Source: Devosia chinhatensis (GTDB lineage: Bacteria > Pseudomonadota > Alphaproteobacteria > Rhizobiales > Devosiaceae). From it: a DNA stretch of 64,000 nucleotides. The notes under the pieces were generated by a model. It had not been told where the DNA came from. It worked only from the letters and a program-made list of their open reading frames with translations, and searched no databases. Position numbers and translations under genes: made by a program. Numbering within the stretch: position 1 is the stretch's first letter; each line of letters starts with the position of its first letter. Location: NCBI RefSeq assembly GCF_000969445.1, contig NZ_JZEY01000054.1:1364001-1428000 (forward strand), written 5' to 3'. Below, piece after piece: positions 10,328-19,643 of the stretch.

Positions 10328-11346
10328 TGGACATCAAGTCGGCTCTGAACAAGATCGCGTCTCGCCGGGATCTGACCGGTGAGGAAATGCGCGGCGTCAT
10401 GCGGCTGATCATGGCCGGGGAAGCCACGCCCAGCCAGATCGGCGCATTTCTCATGGGCATGCGCGTCAAGGGGGAAACCGTGGTGGAGATCGCCGCCGCG
10501 GTGTCCATCATGCGCGAACAGATGATCCCCGTTGCCGCCCCCGAAAATGCCATCGACATCGTCGGCACGGGCGGTGACGGCGCCGGAACGCTCAACATTT
10601 CCACCGCCAGCGCCATCGTCGTCTCCGCCGCCGGCATCCCGGTTGCCAAGCATGGTAATCGCGCTTTGTCGTCAAAGTCCGGCTCCGCCGAAGCCCTGCA
10701 GGCCCTTGGGGTAAAGCTCGATCTCAGCCCCGACGCCATTGCCCGCTGCGTCAGCGATGCCGGCATCGGCTTCATGTTCGCGCCCAATCATCACCCGGCC
10801 ATGCGCCATGTCGGCCCGACTCGCGTCGACATGGGCACGCGCACCCTCTTCAATCTCTTGGGCCCCCAATCCAATCCGGCTGGCGTCCGCCGCTATGTCC
10901 TGGGTGTCTATGCCGAGGAATGGGTCGAGCCGGTCGCCGCTGCCCTTCTCGCCAACCGTGCCATCAAGGCCTGGGTCGTTCATGGCAGCGATGGCCTCGA
11001 CGAGATCACCACCACCGGCCCGACCCATGTCGCCCAGATCGAGGGCGGCAGCCTCACCACGTTCGAGATCACGCCCGAGCAGTTCGGCATCCAGCGGGTC
11101 ACGCTAGACGACTTGCGCGGGGGCGATCCGGCCGACAACGCAGCCGCGCTCACTCGGCTTCTCGATGGCGCGCCCGGCCCCTATCGGGACATTGTTCTGA
11201 TGAACAGCGCCGCAGCCCTTTTCGTCGCCGACAAGGTGCCTGATCTTGCACAAGGGATCACAATGGCCGCCGAGGCCATCGACAGCGGCAAGGCCAAATC
11301 AACTCTCGCCCGCCTCGTGGCGGTATCGAACGGACGAGCGGAATGA
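10327..11346 (+). CDS. trpD: Anthranilate phosphoribosyltransferase
   Basis: TrpD joins anthranilate and PRPP to form phosphoribosylanthranilate. The 339 residues contain the PRPP-binding loop [17 protein letters not shown] near residue 76, then [15 protein letters not shown]. Further on are the anthranilate-site strings [15 protein letters not shown] and LGPQSNPAG. Length and motifs are standard. It overlaps trpG by 1 nt and trpC by 4 nt (ATGA), so the genes are translationally coupled. Confidence 0.97.
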   Translation: MDIKSALNKIASRRDLTGEEMRGVMRLIMAGEATPSQIGAFLMGMRVKGETVVEIAAAVSIMREQMIPVAAPENAIDIVGTGGDGAGTLNISTASAIVVSAAGIPVAKHGNRALSSKSGSAEALQALGVKLDLSPDAIARCVSDAGIGFMFAPNHHPAMRHVGPTRVDMGTRTLFNLLGPQSNPAGVRRYVLGVYAEEWVEPVAAALLANRAIKAWVVHGSDGLDEITTTGPTHVAQIEGGSLTTFEITPEQFGIQRVTLDDLRGGDPADNAAALTRLLDGAPGPYRDIVLMNSAAALFVADKVPDLAQGITMAAEAIDSGKAKSTLARLVAVSNGRAE

Positions 11347-12158
11347 CCGACTTTCTCAAGCAGATCGAAGCTTATAAGCGCGCGGAAATCGCCGCCGCCA
11401 AATCCATGCGACCTTGGGCCGAAGTGGTTGCCGAGGCCCATGACCAGCCGCCTCCGCGCGGCTTTCTCAAGGCCCTCAAGGACAAGCGGACCAGGGGCGA
11501 ATACGCGCTCATCGCCGAGGTGAAGAAGGCCAGCCCCTCCAAAGGACTGATCCGCGCCGATTTCAATCCGGCCCAGATCGCCCGCGACTACGAAACGGCT
11601 GGTGCGGCCTGCCTTTCCGTGCTCACCGATCGCCCCAGCTTCCAGGGCTCGCCGAGCTACCTGATCGAGGCCCGCGCCGCCACCAACCTGCCGGTGCTGC
11701 GCAAGGATTTCCTGTTCGAAACCTATCAAGTCGCCGAGGCCCGCTCCTGGGGCGCGGACTGCATCCTGATCATCCTCGCCGCCATTGGCGACGACGTGGC
11801 CCGCTACCTCATCGACGCCGCCAATGAATGGGGCATGGATGCGCTGGTGGAAGTCCATGACCGCATCGAACTGGACCGTGCCTTGGCGCTCGAATCGAGG
11901 TTCATCGGCATCAATAACCGCAATCTGCGCACCTTCGAGACCACGCTGGAAACCACTATCACCCTGGCGGCCGGCATCCCCGACGGCGTCACGCTGGTCA
12001 GCGAAAGCGGCATCGTCAACCACGAACATCTGCGCATGCTCGACGACCGCTGCGGCGTCGCCACGTTCCTTGTCGGCGAAAGCCTGATGCGACAGGAGGA
12101 TGTCATTGCCGCCACGCGCACCCTGCTCAAGGGCGCTCCCGAAACGGTCAGCCCATGA
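11343..12158 (+). CDS. trpC: Indole-3-glycerol-phosphate synthase
   Basis: TrpC closes the indole ring of carboxyphenylamino-deoxyribulose phosphate. The 271 residues are a single TIM barrel, not the TrpC-TrpF fusion of enterics. Signature strings are [14 protein letters not shown] (catalytic Lys), VLRKDFL and [11 protein letters not shown]. It overlaps trpD and moaC by 4 nt each (ATGA), linking tryptophan synthesis to molybdenum cofactor genes in one transcript. trpF, trpA and trpB are not in the window. Confidence 0.97.
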   Translation: MTDFLKQIEAYKRAEIAAAKSMRPWAEVVAEAHDQPPPRGFLKALKDKRTRGEYALIAEVKKASPSKGLIRADFNPAQIARDYETAGAACLSVLTDRPSFQGSPSYLIEARAATNLPVLRKDFLFETYQVAEARSWGADCILIILAAIGDDVARYLIDAANEWGMDALVEVHDRIELDRALALESRFIGINNRNLRTFETTLETTITLAAGIPDGVTLVSESGIVNHEHLRMLDDRCGVATFLVGESLMRQEDVIAATRTLLKGAPETVSP

Positions 12159-12637
12159 CTTCCCCGCGCCTCACCCATCTCAATGACAAGGGCGAGGCCC
12201 ACATCGTCGATATCGGTGACAAGGCGGTTACGCGTCGCCGGGCTGTCGCGCAGGCACGCCTGTCCGGCCAGGCCGAGACCATCGCCACGATTCTCGAAGG
12301 CGGGCTCAAGAAGGGCGATGCGCTGGCCACGGCCCGCATTGCCGGGATCATGGCTGCCAAGAAGACCGCAGATCTCATTCCCCTGTGCCACCCCATCCCG
12401 CTGACCCATGTCAGCGTGGACATAAAAGCCGATGGCGAAGCCTCATTACTGATCCTCGCCAGCGCCGAAACCACCGGCCAAACAGGTGTGGAAATGGAAG
12501 CCTTGCTGGCCGCGTCCACCGCCGCGCTCACCCTTTACGACATGGCCAAGGCCATCGATCGCGCCATGGTCGTGTCCGATCTTTGCCTGGTCGAAAAGTC
12601 GGGCGGCAAGTCCGGCGATTTCGTGCGCACGTCATGA
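12155..12637 (+). CDS. moaC: Cyclic pyranopterin monophosphate synthase
   Basis: MoaC converts the product of MoaA to cyclic pyranopterin monophosphate, the second step of molybdenum cofactor synthesis. The 160 residues match the family. The active-site strand [13 protein letters not shown] (His79) and the C-terminal [14 protein letters not shown] are present. The order trpC-moaC-moeA is common in Rhizobiales. The gene overlaps trpC and moeA by 4 nt, so these proteins are made from one message. Confidence 0.97.
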   Translation: MTSPRLTHLNDKGEAHIVDIGDKAVTRRRAVAQARLSGQAETIATILEGGLKKGDALATARIAGIMAAKKTADLIPLCHPIPLTHVSVDIKADGEASLLILASAETTGQTGVEMEALLAASTAALTLYDMAKAIDRAMVVSDLCLVEKSGGKSGDFVRTS

Positions 12638-13836
12638 GCCTCCTGCCCGTCGAAGACGCCCTCAGGGCCATTCTCGCCCATGTGCCCGAAATCGTGGCCG
12701 AAGAGGTCCCTCTGTCTTCCGCGGAGGGTCGCGTCCTGGCCCAGCCGCTCCTCGCACGCCATGACCAGCCGCCCTTCGATGCCAGCGCCATGGACGGCTA
12801 TGCCATGCGCGCCGCCGATGTCGCGGAAGGCGCACGCCTGAGGATCGTCGGGATGTCTCAGGCCGGCGCCGCGTTCGCCGGAAGCATTGCTCCAGGGGAA
12901 GCGGTTCGCATCTTCACTGGCGCGCCCGTGCCCGCCGGCGCCGATACCGTCATCATGCAGGAACAGGCCGTGCGCGAGGGCGATTTTGTCCGGTTCACTG
13001 CCCCTGCCCGCCTTGGCCACAGCATCCGCCCGCGCGGCAATGATTTCACCAATGGCCAGAGCCTCATCGACATCGGCACGCGCCTGACGCCCATGCGCAT
13101 CGCGGTGGCCGCTGCCGCAAATGCCGCGACGCTCGCCGTCTCCCGCCGCCCGCGGATCGGCCTCCTGGCCACCGGCGACGAACTGGTTCTGCCCGGCACG
13201 CCCCTTGGCCAGGATCAGATCGTGGCGTCCAACAGCTTCGGCCTCGGCGCCATGCTCGCCCCCTATGCCGAAGCGATGACCGACCACGGCATCGTCGAGG
13301 ACCAAGCTAACGCTCTTCGCGACAGGCTGGAGCACGCCTTTGCCGCCGCCCCCGACATTCTGATAACCACCGGGGGCGCATCGGTCGGCGAACACGATCT
13401 GGTGCAGGATGCCTTGAAAGATATGGGCGTCACCCTCGACTTCTGGCGCATTAACATGCGACCCGGAAAGCCGCTGATGTTCGGAACGCGCGGCAAGACG
13501 CTCGTCTTCGGCCTGCCCGGAAATCCGGTGTCGGCCATGGTGACGGCGTTGGTCTTCATCAAGCCGACCCTGCGCGCCTGGCTGGGTCTCGATGAGCCCG
13601 AGCATTGGCGTCTTCCGCTGGCGGCCGATACGCCGCCAAATGCCGCCCGTCGCCATTTCATGCGCGCAAGCCTGGTCCACTTGCCGGAAGGACCGCACCT
13701 CCTGCCGATTGCCCAGACCGACAGCGGCCACACCTCGTCCTTGGCGGGCGCGGACATGCTGATCGTGCAACCCGAGAACGATCCCGGCCAGCGCGCGGGC
13801 ACGCTCGTTGAAGCCCTGCCCATCGACGCCTTCTAG
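12634..13836 (+). CDS. moeA: Molybdopterin molybdotransferase
   Basis: MoeA inserts molybdate into adenylated molybdopterin, completing the cofactor. The 400 residues show the N-terminal strand [12 protein letters not shown], the central molybdopterin-binding domain with LATGDELV and [12 protein letters not shown], and [12 protein letters not shown] beta-barrel C-terminal domain IV follows. I start it at the ATG at 12634, which overlaps the moaC stop (ATGA); the frame is open further upstream inside moaC, but that part is not MoeA-like. lexA follows 82 nt later with its own promoter. Confidence 0.97.
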   Translation: MSLLPVEDALRAILAHVPEIVAEEVPLSSAEGRVLAQPLLARHDQPPFDASAMDGYAMRAADVAEGARLRIVGMSQAGAAFAGSIAPGEAVRIFTGAPVPAGADTVIMQEQAVREGDFVRFTAPARLGHSIRPRGNDFTNGQSLIDIGTRLTPMRIAVAAAANAATLAVSRRPRIGLLATGDELVLPGTPLGQDQIVASNSFGLGAMLAPYAEAMTDHGIVEDQANALRDRLEHAFAAAPDILITTGGASVGEHDLVQDALKDMGVTLDFWRINMRPGKPLMFGTRGKTLVFGLPGNPVSAMVTALVFIKPTLRAWLGLDEPEHWRLPLAADTPPNAARRHFMRASLVHLPEGPHLLPIAQTDSGHTSSLAGADMLIVQPENDPGQRAGTLVEALPIDAF

Positions 13837-13857
13837 AATTCCGCACGGGTTATTGCA

Positions 13858-13872
13858 GAACATAAATGGAAC
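13858..13872. promoter_or_regulatory. LexA box 1 upstream of lexA
   Basis: GAAC-N7-GAAC, the reverse complement of the alphaproteobacterial LexA box GTTC-N7-GTTC. It lies 46 nt upstream of the lexA start codon and is in inverted orientation to box 2. Confidence 0.85.
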
Positions 13873-13882
13873 ACTTATAGTC

Positions 13883-13897
13883 GTTCCGTCTATGTTC
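13883..13897. promoter_or_regulatory. LexA box 2 upstream of lexA
   Basis: GTTC-N7-GTTC, an exact match to the Rhizobiales/Rhodobacter LexA recognition motif, ending 21 nt before the lexA start codon. With box 1 it points to negative autoregulation. Confidence 0.88.
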
Positions 13898-13918
13898 CGA
13901 TTCTGGGGTCGAGGGCCG

Positions 13919-14635
13919 ATGCTGACGCGCAAACAACATGAATTGCTGATGTTCATCCACGAAAGGATGAAAGAAAGCGGCATTCCGCCCTCCTTCGATG
14001 AAATGAAGGATGCGCTTGATCTGGCGTCCAAGTCCGGCATCCATCGTTTGATCACTGCGCTGGAAGAGCGCGGGTTCATCCGCCGTCTTCCCAATCGCGC
14101 CCGCGCGCTTGAAGTCGTCAAGCTCCCCGATTCGATGAACCCGTCCCTGGGCGGTCGCAAGGCGCGCTTCGAGCCCTCCGTCATCGAGGGCAATCTGGGC
14201 AAGGTGGCGTCCCCGCCGGCCCGCTCGGGCGGTCTGTCCGATGATTATGCCCGTCCGGTTTCCATTCCCGTCATGGGGCGCATTGCCGCTGGTACGCCCA
14301 TCGAGGCCATTCAGAGCCATTCCCACACCATCGCTGTGCCGCCCGAAATGCTCGGCGCAGGCGAGCATTATGCCCTTGAGGTGCGTGGTGATTCGATGAT
14401 TGAAGCCGGCATTTTCGATGGCGATACCGTGCTCATCAAGAAGCAGGAACATGCATCCACCGGCGAGATCATCGTGGCGCTTGTCGATGATGAGGAAGCA
14501 ACCCTCAAGCGCCTGCGCCGCAAGGGCGACACGGTGGCCCTCGAGGCGGCCAACCCCGCCTATGAAACCCGCATATTCCCGCCGGATCGGGTGAAGGTCC
14601 AGGGTCGTCTCGTGGGCCTGCTTCGCAAATACTGA
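13919..14635 (+). CDS. lexA: SOS-response transcriptional repressor LexA
   Basis: LexA represses the DNA-damage regulon and cleaves itself when RecA filaments form. The 238 residues have an N-terminal winged-helix DNA-binding domain (1-65, with [19 protein letters not shown] as the recognition region) and a linker. The S24 autoprotease domain has the cleavage pair Ala124-Gly125, nucleophile Ser159 (GDSM) and Lys197. Start chosen at the ATG at 13919 ([10 protein letters not shown]), as in relatives; upstream in-frame codons run back into moeA. Two LexA boxes precede it. A terminator follows closely. Confidence 0.98.
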   Translation: MLTRKQHELLMFIHERMKESGIPPSFDEMKDALDLASKSGIHRLITALEERGFIRRLPNRARALEVVKLPDSMNPSLGGRKARFEPSVIEGNLGKVASPPARSGGLSDDYARPVSIPVMGRIAAGTPIEAIQSHSHTIAVPPEMLGAGEHYALEVRGDSMIEAGIFDGDTVLIKKQEHASTGEIIVALVDDEEATLKRLRRKGDTVALEAANPAYETRIFPPDRVKVQGRLVGLLRKY

Positions 14636-14655
14636 GCAAATGTCTGCGCTGTCGG

Positions 14656-14682
14656 AAAGGCCCGCCCATGGCGGGCTTTTTG
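14656..14682 (+). terminator. Terminator after lexA
   Basis: GCCCGC (14660-14665) pairs with GCGGGC (14671-14676), extended by A/T pairs, and five T residues follow. It ends the trp-moa-moe-lexA series. Confidence 0.85.
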
Positions 14683-14735
14683 CGTTTGCGCCCGATTGTC
14701 ACCAAGCCACTTATCCCCGGCACCATTCGCTGAGC

Positions 14736-15030
14736 CTATCCTTGCGCCATTGCTTCCTGAAGCGCGGTCATGACGAGTGGTTGGGCGGCAATGGCAGGTG
14801 ATGTGGGGTCGCCCATATCGAAGCCCGTTTTTCTCCCTGCAGACCCATAAGCCGGGCTGCGGATTGCCAGGATGGTGGCTGTCTTGCCATCTCGGCGACA
14901 TCTTGCGGCAACAGCGCCGGAGATGAAGTCCAGTCGATCCGGTGCGGGCAGGCATGTCGGCACGGGGCGAGAGAAGCGGAACACTGGCCTGTCGACCCGG
15001 CGAGGCGGACGTCTCACCCCTTTTGCGCAC
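14736..15030 (-). pseudogene. Possible coding remnant between lexA and the dehydratase, unrecognised
   Basis: The 430-bp gap between the lexA terminator and the dehydratase terminator has no clear gene. One minus-strand frame ending at a TAG at 14736 reads plausibly like protein over about 75 codons (DFISGAVAARC, DGKTATILAIRSPAYG, SPAIAAQPLVMTALQEAMAQ). It has no convincing start: the frame runs up into the terminator at 15068-15102. It could be the 3' remnant of a gene broken when the catabolic block arrived, or chance. I cannot name it. Confidence 0.25.
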
Positions 15031-15067
15031 CTTTTACCCGAGGCCACGCCTCGCCGGGTTCGCTTCG

Positions 15068-15102
15068 AAAAAAAAGCCGGCCCCAATCATCTCGGGGCCG
15101 GC
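15068..15102 (-). terminator. Strong terminator after the dehydratase gene
   Basis: On the minus strand GCCGGCCCC (15094-15102) pairs perfectly with GGGGCCGGC (15076-15084) and is followed by eight T residues. Confidence 0.92.
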
Positions 15103-15124
15103 CATATGTGATGGCGCGAAGCAA

Positions 15125-16933
15125 TCAGTGATTGTCGCGCGGAATGCCTTCATTCTGGGCGATCCGCTGATACTTGACCGCCGGACGTAGAACCGCGCCG
15201 CTGCCGAGCTGGTCGACCAGCCCGCGCTGAATCTCCTGCCAGGGTGTCTGGTGCTTGGGGAATTTGTAGCCGCCATCGGCCTCGAGAGCCGCACGGCGTG
15301 ATGCAATTTCCTCATCCGAGATTAGGATATCGGCTTCGCCCTTGTTGAGGTCGATCCGCACCCGGTCGCCGGTCTTGAGGATAGCGAGGTTGCCACCCGC
15401 CGCTGCTTCCGGCGACGCATTGAGAATGGAAGGCGAACCCGATGTGCCCGACTGCCGACCGTCACCGATGCAGGCCAGCGAATGCACGCCCTTTTTGATC
15501 AGGTAATCGGGCGGCCGCATGTTGACGACTTCTGCGGCGCCCGGATACCCGATCGGGCCCGCGCCGCGCATGAACAGCAGTGTATGTTCGTCGATCTCGA
15601 GCGAGGGATCGTCGATGCGGTGGTGATAGTCCTCCGGACCGTCGAACACCACCGCCTTGCCCTCGAACATACCCGGATGAACCGGGTCCGAGAGGTAGCG
15701 CTCCCGGAACTCGGGCGAGATCACGCTGGTCTTCATGATGGCGTTGTCGAACAGATTGCCCCGCAGCACCAGGAACCCGGCCTCCGCCTTGAGCGGATTG
15801 TCGAAGTGCCGGATGACCTTGTCGTCCTCGATCACCGTGTTCCGGCAATTCTCGCCGATGGTCTTGCCGTTGACCGTGGGCGCATTCTCGTGGATCAGGC
15901 CCTGGCCCATCAGCTCGTTCACCACCGCCGGAACACCGCCGGCATGGTAATAGTCCTCGCCCAGATATTCGCCCGCCGGCTGCAGGTTCACCAACAGCGG
16001 CACCTTGAGCCCGTGGCTCTGCCATTCGTCTATATTGAGGTCGACGCCGATATGGCGGGCAATGGCATTGATATGGATCGGGGCATTGGTCGAGCCGCCG
16101 ATGGCAGAGTTGACCACGATGGCGTTGAGGAAGTTCTCCTTGGTGAGGATGTCGGAGGGCTTGAGGTCCTCGTGCACCATCTCCACCGCCCGCTTGCCGG
16201 TGCGGTACGCCATCTCCTGACGGTCGCGATAGGGCGCCGGAATAGCCGCAGAACCGGGCAGCTGCATGCCCAGCGCCTCGGCCAGAGAATTCATCGTCGA
16301 AGCCGTGCCCATCGTGTTGCAATAGCCGGTCGACGGCGCGGAAGAGGCCACCAGCTCGATGAACTTGGGATAATCGATCTCGCCAGCGGCCAGGAGCTGG
16401 CGCGCCTTCCAGACGATGGTGCCCGAACCGGTCCGCTCACCCTTGTGCCAGCCGTTCAGCATCGGCCCCACGGACAGAGCGATGGCGGGGATGTTGACCG
16501 TGGCCGCGCCCATCAGCATGGCCGGGGTGGTCTTGTCGCAGCCGATGGTCAGCACGACGCCGTCAAGCGGGTAGCCATAGAGAACTTCGACCAGGCCGAG
16601 ATAGGCCAGGTTGCGGTCGAGACCTGCCGTCGGGCGCTTGCCCGTTTCCTGGATCGGATGCACCGGGAACTCGATGGCAATGCCGCCGGCTTCGCGAATG
16701 CCTTCGCGCAGGCGCTCGGCCAGAACCATGTGGTGGCGATTACAGGGGCTGAGGTCCGACCCAGTCTGGGCAATGCCGATGATCGGCTTGTCCGACTGCA
16801 ATTCCTCGCGCGACACGCCGTAATTCATGTAGCGCTCAAGATAAAGCGCGGTCATGTCCGGGTTGTCGGGATTGTCGAACCAGGCGCGCGATCTCAGTTT
16901 GCGGCTGCCCGCGCCGCCAGTGTCTGCACTCAT
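15125..16933 (-). CDS. IlvD/Edd-family sugar-acid dehydratase (xylonate/galactonate dehydratase type)
   Basis: The family dehydrates aldonic acids to 2-keto-3-deoxy acids using an iron-sulfur cluster. The 602 residues closely follow the Caulobacter XylD type: RSRAWFDNP...[13 protein letters not shown] at the start, cluster cysteines in [17 protein letters not shown] and [11 protein letters not shown], then GAGPIGYPG and [13 protein letters not shown] near the C-terminus. Start chosen at 16931-16933, the last of four consecutive ATGs, since AGG then sits 9 nt upstream. It is divergent from dgoK, so D-galactonate is a sensible substrate from context, while sequence resembles xylonate/arabonate enzymes. 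Substrate is unresolved. Confidence 0.9.
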   Translation of the reverse strand: MSADTGGAGSRKLRSRAWFDNPDNPDMTALYLERYMNYGVSREELQSDKPIIGIAQTGSDLSPCNRHHMVLAERLREGIREAGGIAIEFPVHPIQETGKRPTAGLDRNLAYLGLVEVLYGYPLDGVVLTIGCDKTTPAMLMGAATVNIPAIALSVGPMLNGWHKGERTGSGTIVWKARQLLAAGEIDYPKFIELVASSAPSTGYCNTMGTASTMNSLAEALGMQLPGSAAIPAPYRDRQEMAYRTGKRAVEMVHEDLKPSDILTKENFLNAIVVNSAIGGSTNAPIHINAIARHIGVDLNIDEWQSHGLKVPLLVNLQPAGEYLGEDYYHAGGVPAVVNELMGQGLIHENAPTVNGKTIGENCRNTVIEDDKVIRHFDNPLKAEAGFLVLRGNLFDNAIMKTSVISPEFRERYLSDPVHPGMFEGKAVVFDGPEDYHHRIDDPSLEIDEHTLLFMRGAGPIGYPGAAEVVNMRPPDYLIKKGVHSLACIGDGRQSGTSGSPSILNASPEAAAGGNLAILKTGDRVRIDLNKGEADILISDEEIASRRAALEADGGYKFPKHQTPWQEIQRGLVDQLGSGAVLRPAVKYQRIAQNEGIPRDNH

Positions 16934-17222
16934 CATCATCATCCTAAATCGTCCGCATCCGGACTTGGAGGCCTTGCTGGAAACCCTTCTAGCACGCCAG
17001 CCGAACATGTGAATGTCCTCCGGCGAAAAAATCATACAATTCCTTCGGGCCGATGGAAATGCTAGACATCTGCCGCAGCGATTGCTCCATCTTACTGGCC
17101 GGCAAGCCAGAACCGGCCCGCCCGGGCTAGGACGGGAGCAAATTCTTCGCGGCTGGCGACGCGGACGCAGCGCCGCTAAAGGTGCCGCATGCCGGGACCA
17201 TAATTATGGGTGAGGATCGAGT
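16934..17222. promoter_or_regulatory. Divergent control region of the sugar-acid block, with operator-like palindrome
   Basis: About 290 bp separate the dehydratase and dgoK starts, and both promoters must lie here. A perfect 12-nt palindrome CCATAATTATGG is at 17198-17209, just in front of the dgoK ribosome binding site, where a bound repressor would block dgoK. A second inverted repeat GGCCGG/CCGGCC spans 17097-17118. No regulator gene is present beside the cluster. Confidence 0.5.
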
Positions 17223-18155
17223 TTGACGACAAGCATCGAATGGGTGGCGGTGGATTGGGGCACGTCCAATCTGCGCGCCTGGGGTCTGGGCGCTGAAGGG
17301 GACATCGTCGCTTCCGCCGGATCGGATAAGGGCATGGGCAAGCTTGCGCCTGGTCAGTTTCCGGCCGCGCTGACGGACGTCCTGGCCAATCTTCCGCTGC
17401 CTGCGGGCCCGGTGGAGGTGCTGGTCTGCGGCATGGCCGGCGCGCGCCAGGGCTGGATGGAAGCGCCTTATCTCGACGCGCCGGCCGACCTCCTGGATCT
17501 GGCTGGCCGTGCGGTGCGTCCGCCCATGGGCGACATGCCGCTCTCCGTGTCCATCCTGCCGGGCGTCTGCCAGCGCCAGGGCGGTGAAAACGTCATGCGC
17601 GGGGAAGAAACCCAGCTTCTGGGCCTCTCCGAGCTTGTCCCGGGCTATGCGGGCATCGTCTGCATGCCCGGAACACATTCGAAATGGGCGGTGCTGAACG
17701 GCACGCATATCGCCCGCTTCACCACCGCCATGACAGGCGAGATGTTCGACCTGCTCAAGACCCATTCCGTCTTGCGACATTCGCTCTCCGGTCCGCTCGA
17801 CGACGCCGAGCGGGACGATGGGTTCGATAGCGGCGCCCGCGAAGGCCTCAATCATCCCGAGGACCTGCTGGGCCGCCTGTTCAAGGTCCGCGCAGGAATG
17901 CTCCTCTCCGACCGCAGCCCCCCCTGGAGCGCGGGCTATCTTTCCGGCCTGCTGATCGGAACGGAAATCGCTGCCAACCGTAACCAGTTCGGCACCGATC
18001 CGGTGCCGCTGATCGGCTCGACCGTACTCTGCAGGCTTTATGCCCGCGTCCTGGACATGGCTGGCGCCAGCGGTCGCCCGATCGACGCGACAGAGGCTGT
18101 GCTCGCCGGTCTCAGGCTCGCCCATGCCCGACTGCACCAAGGAAAATCGTCATGA
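17223..18155 (+). CDS. dgoK: 2-dehydro-3-deoxygalactonokinase
   Basis: DgoK phosphorylates 2-keto-3-deoxy-D-galactonate at C6. The 310 residues belong to the DgoK family of the sugar-kinase/ASKHA fold: the phosphate-1 loop VAVDWGTSNLRAW at the N-terminus, the central GEETQLLGL and MPGTHSKWA segments, and TGEMFDLL. The start is a TTG at 17223-17225 with GAGG about 9 nt upstream; no ATG is nearby. It is the first gene of a four-gene operon and overlaps dgoA by 4 nt. The dehydratase that would make its substrate is divergent from it. Confidence 0.95.
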   Translation: MTTSIEWVAVDWGTSNLRAWGLGAEGDIVASAGSDKGMGKLAPGQFPAALTDVLANLPLPAGPVEVLVCGMAGARQGWMEAPYLDAPADLLDLAGRAVRPPMGDMPLSVSILPGVCQRQGGENVMRGEETQLLGLSELVPGYAGIVCMPGTHSKWAVLNGTHIARFTTAMTGEMFDLLKTHSVLRHSLSGPLDDAERDDGFDSGAREGLNHPEDLLGRLFKVRAGMLLSDRSPPWSAGYLSGLLIGTEIAANRNQFGTDPVPLIGSTVLCRLYARVLDMAGASGRPIDATEAVLAGLRLAHARLHQGKSS

Positions 18156-18763
18156 CTCATCGCCACATCATCGCCATCCTGCGGGGCATCACCACCGCAG
18201 AAGCGGTGCCTGTCTGTACCGCGCTGGTCGATGCCGGCATCACGCTGATCGAAGTACCGCTCAATTCTCCCAATGCTGTCGAGAGCATCAGCAAGGCTGC
18301 ACAGGCGCTCGCTGACCGCGCCGAGATCGGCGCCGGCACCGTGCTCTCGCCAGAAGATGTACGAGCCGTAGCCGGCGCGGGCGGCACCTTCATCGTCTCG
18401 CCCGATACCAATCCGGCCGTAATCGCCGAAACGGTCTCGCTCGGGCTCAAGTCCTATCCCGGCGTCTTCTCCCCCACCGACGCCTTCGCCGCGATCCGCG
18501 CCGGTGCCACGGGGCTCAAGTTCTTTCCCGCCGAAATCCTGGGCGCCAAAGGCATCAAGGCCATGAAGGCGGTGCTGCCGCCTGCTCTGCCCGTCTATGC
18601 CGTGGGCGGCGCCAATCCCGACAATTTCCACGAATTCTTCGCCGTGGGTTGCACCGGCTTCGGTCTGGGCACCTACCTCTTCAAGCCGGGCATGAGTGTC
18701 GCCGAAGTCGCCGACCGGGCCGCCCTGGCCGTTGCCGCCTACGACAAGGGAGCCAATGCGTGA
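18152..18763 (+). CDS. dgoA: 2-dehydro-3-deoxy-6-phosphogalactonate aldolase
   Basis: DgoA splits 2-keto-3-deoxy-6-phosphogalactonate into pyruvate and glyceraldehyde 3-phosphate, ending the De Ley-Doudoroff pathway. The 203 residues are a class I KDPG-type aldolase barrel: Glu34 in LIEVPLNSP, phosphate-site GAGTVL, and the Schiff-base Lys123 in LKFFPAEILG. It is the short, single-domain form, not fused to a dehydratase as in E. coli annotations. It is coupled to dgoK (ATGA) and to the lactonase gene (GTGA). Confidence 0.95.
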   Translation: MTHRHIIAILRGITTAEAVPVCTALVDAGITLIEVPLNSPNAVESISKAAQALADRAEIGAGTVLSPEDVRAVAGAGGTFIVSPDTNPAVIAETVSLGLKSYPGVFSPTDAFAAIRAGATGLKFFPAEILGAKGIKAMKAVLPPALPVYAVGGANPDNFHEFFAVGCTGFGLGTYLFKPGMSVAEVADRAALAVAAYDKGANA

Positions 18764-19635
18764 CCGATACAGCAAAACTTCTCATCGACAGCCAGTGCGC
18801 CTTGGGCGAAGGCCCTTTCTGGCATGATGGCCGCCAGCAGATCTTCTGGTTCGACATCAACAATCGCACCCTGTTCGCCGCCGACGAGGACGGGGAAGCC
18901 AAAGGCGAGTGGCATTTCGACGAGATCGTGGCCGCAGCCGCGATCATCGACGATGAAAACCTGGCGCTTGCCGCGGAAACCGGCCTCAAGCGGCTCAACT
19001 TGACCACAGGCGCGGTCGAGCACCTCGTCGATATCGAGCGCGACGTGCCCTCCAACCGCACCAATGACAGCCGCGTCCACCCCTCCGGCGCCTATTGGAT
19101 CGGCACCATGGTCAAGGATGAAGGCAGCAACAAAGGCGCGGTCTATCATTATCGCCGCGGCAGCGTCAGCAAGATCATCTCCGACGCATCCATCCCCAAC
19201 GCGACCTGCTTTACCGCGGATGGCCGCACCGCCTATTGGGCCGATACCCCCACACAGAAAATCCTCACCTGCCAGACAGATCCGGAGACCGGCATGCCCC
19301 TGGGCGAATGGTCGGTCTTTGCCGATGTCGCGGACCATCGCGGTTATCCCGATGGCGCCGTGCTCGATAGCGAAGGCTATCTCTGGAACGCTCGCTGGGG
19401 CGGAAGCTGCGTCATCCGCTATGCTCCCGATGGCACGATCGACCGCATCGTCGAACTGCCGGTGAGCCAGGTCACCTGCCCGGCTTTCGGGGGTCGCGAC
19501 CTCAAGCGCCTCTATATCACCACGGCCAACAAGACCATGTCGCCCGAGCAGTTGGCCAAGGAAAAGGTCGCCGGTGGCCTGTTCTACATCGACCTTGATG
19601 TCGCCGGCCTGCCCGAAGCGCGCATCCAACTCTGA
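18760..19635 (+). CDS. SMP-30/gluconolactonase-family sugar lactonase
   Basis: This family opens aldonolactones to aldonic acids using one divalent metal. The 291 residues form the six-bladed propeller. The metal-binding Glu is in LGEGPFWH near residue 17, the Asn/Asp in SNRTNDSRVHPSG near 96-100, and the Asp in GYPDGAVLDSEGYLWNA near 197. It starts at a GTG overlapping the dgoA stop (GTGA); the upstream extension is antisense-like DNA inside dgoA. From context it probably hydrolyses galactonolactone, but arabonolactone or gluconolactone cannot be excluded. Confidence 0.9.
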   Translation: MTDTAKLLIDSQCALGEGPFWHDGRQQIFWFDINNRTLFAADEDGEAKGEWHFDEIVAAAAIIDDENLALAAETGLKRLNLTTGAVEHLVDIERDVPSNRTNDSRVHPSGAYWIGTMVKDEGSNKGAVYHYRRGSVSKIISDASIPNATCFTADGRTAYWADTPTQKILTCQTDPETGMPLGEWSVFADVADHRGYPDGAVLDSEGYLWNARWGGSCVIRYAPDGTIDRIVELPVSQVTCPAFGGRDLKRLYITTANKTMSPEQLAKEKVAGGLFYIDLDVAGLPEARIQL

Positions 19636-19643
19636 GACCAACG

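Noticed and set aside
12385..12633. An 83-codon N-terminal extension of moeA
   Set aside because: It is moaC sequence in another frame; MoeA homology begins at the ATG at 12634 with an ATGA overlap.
14872..15190. Plus-strand small frames in the lexA-dehydratase gap
   Set aside because: They read through the dehydratase terminator, have no ribosome binding site, and are made of Arg/Ser/Pro-rich shadow-like sequence.
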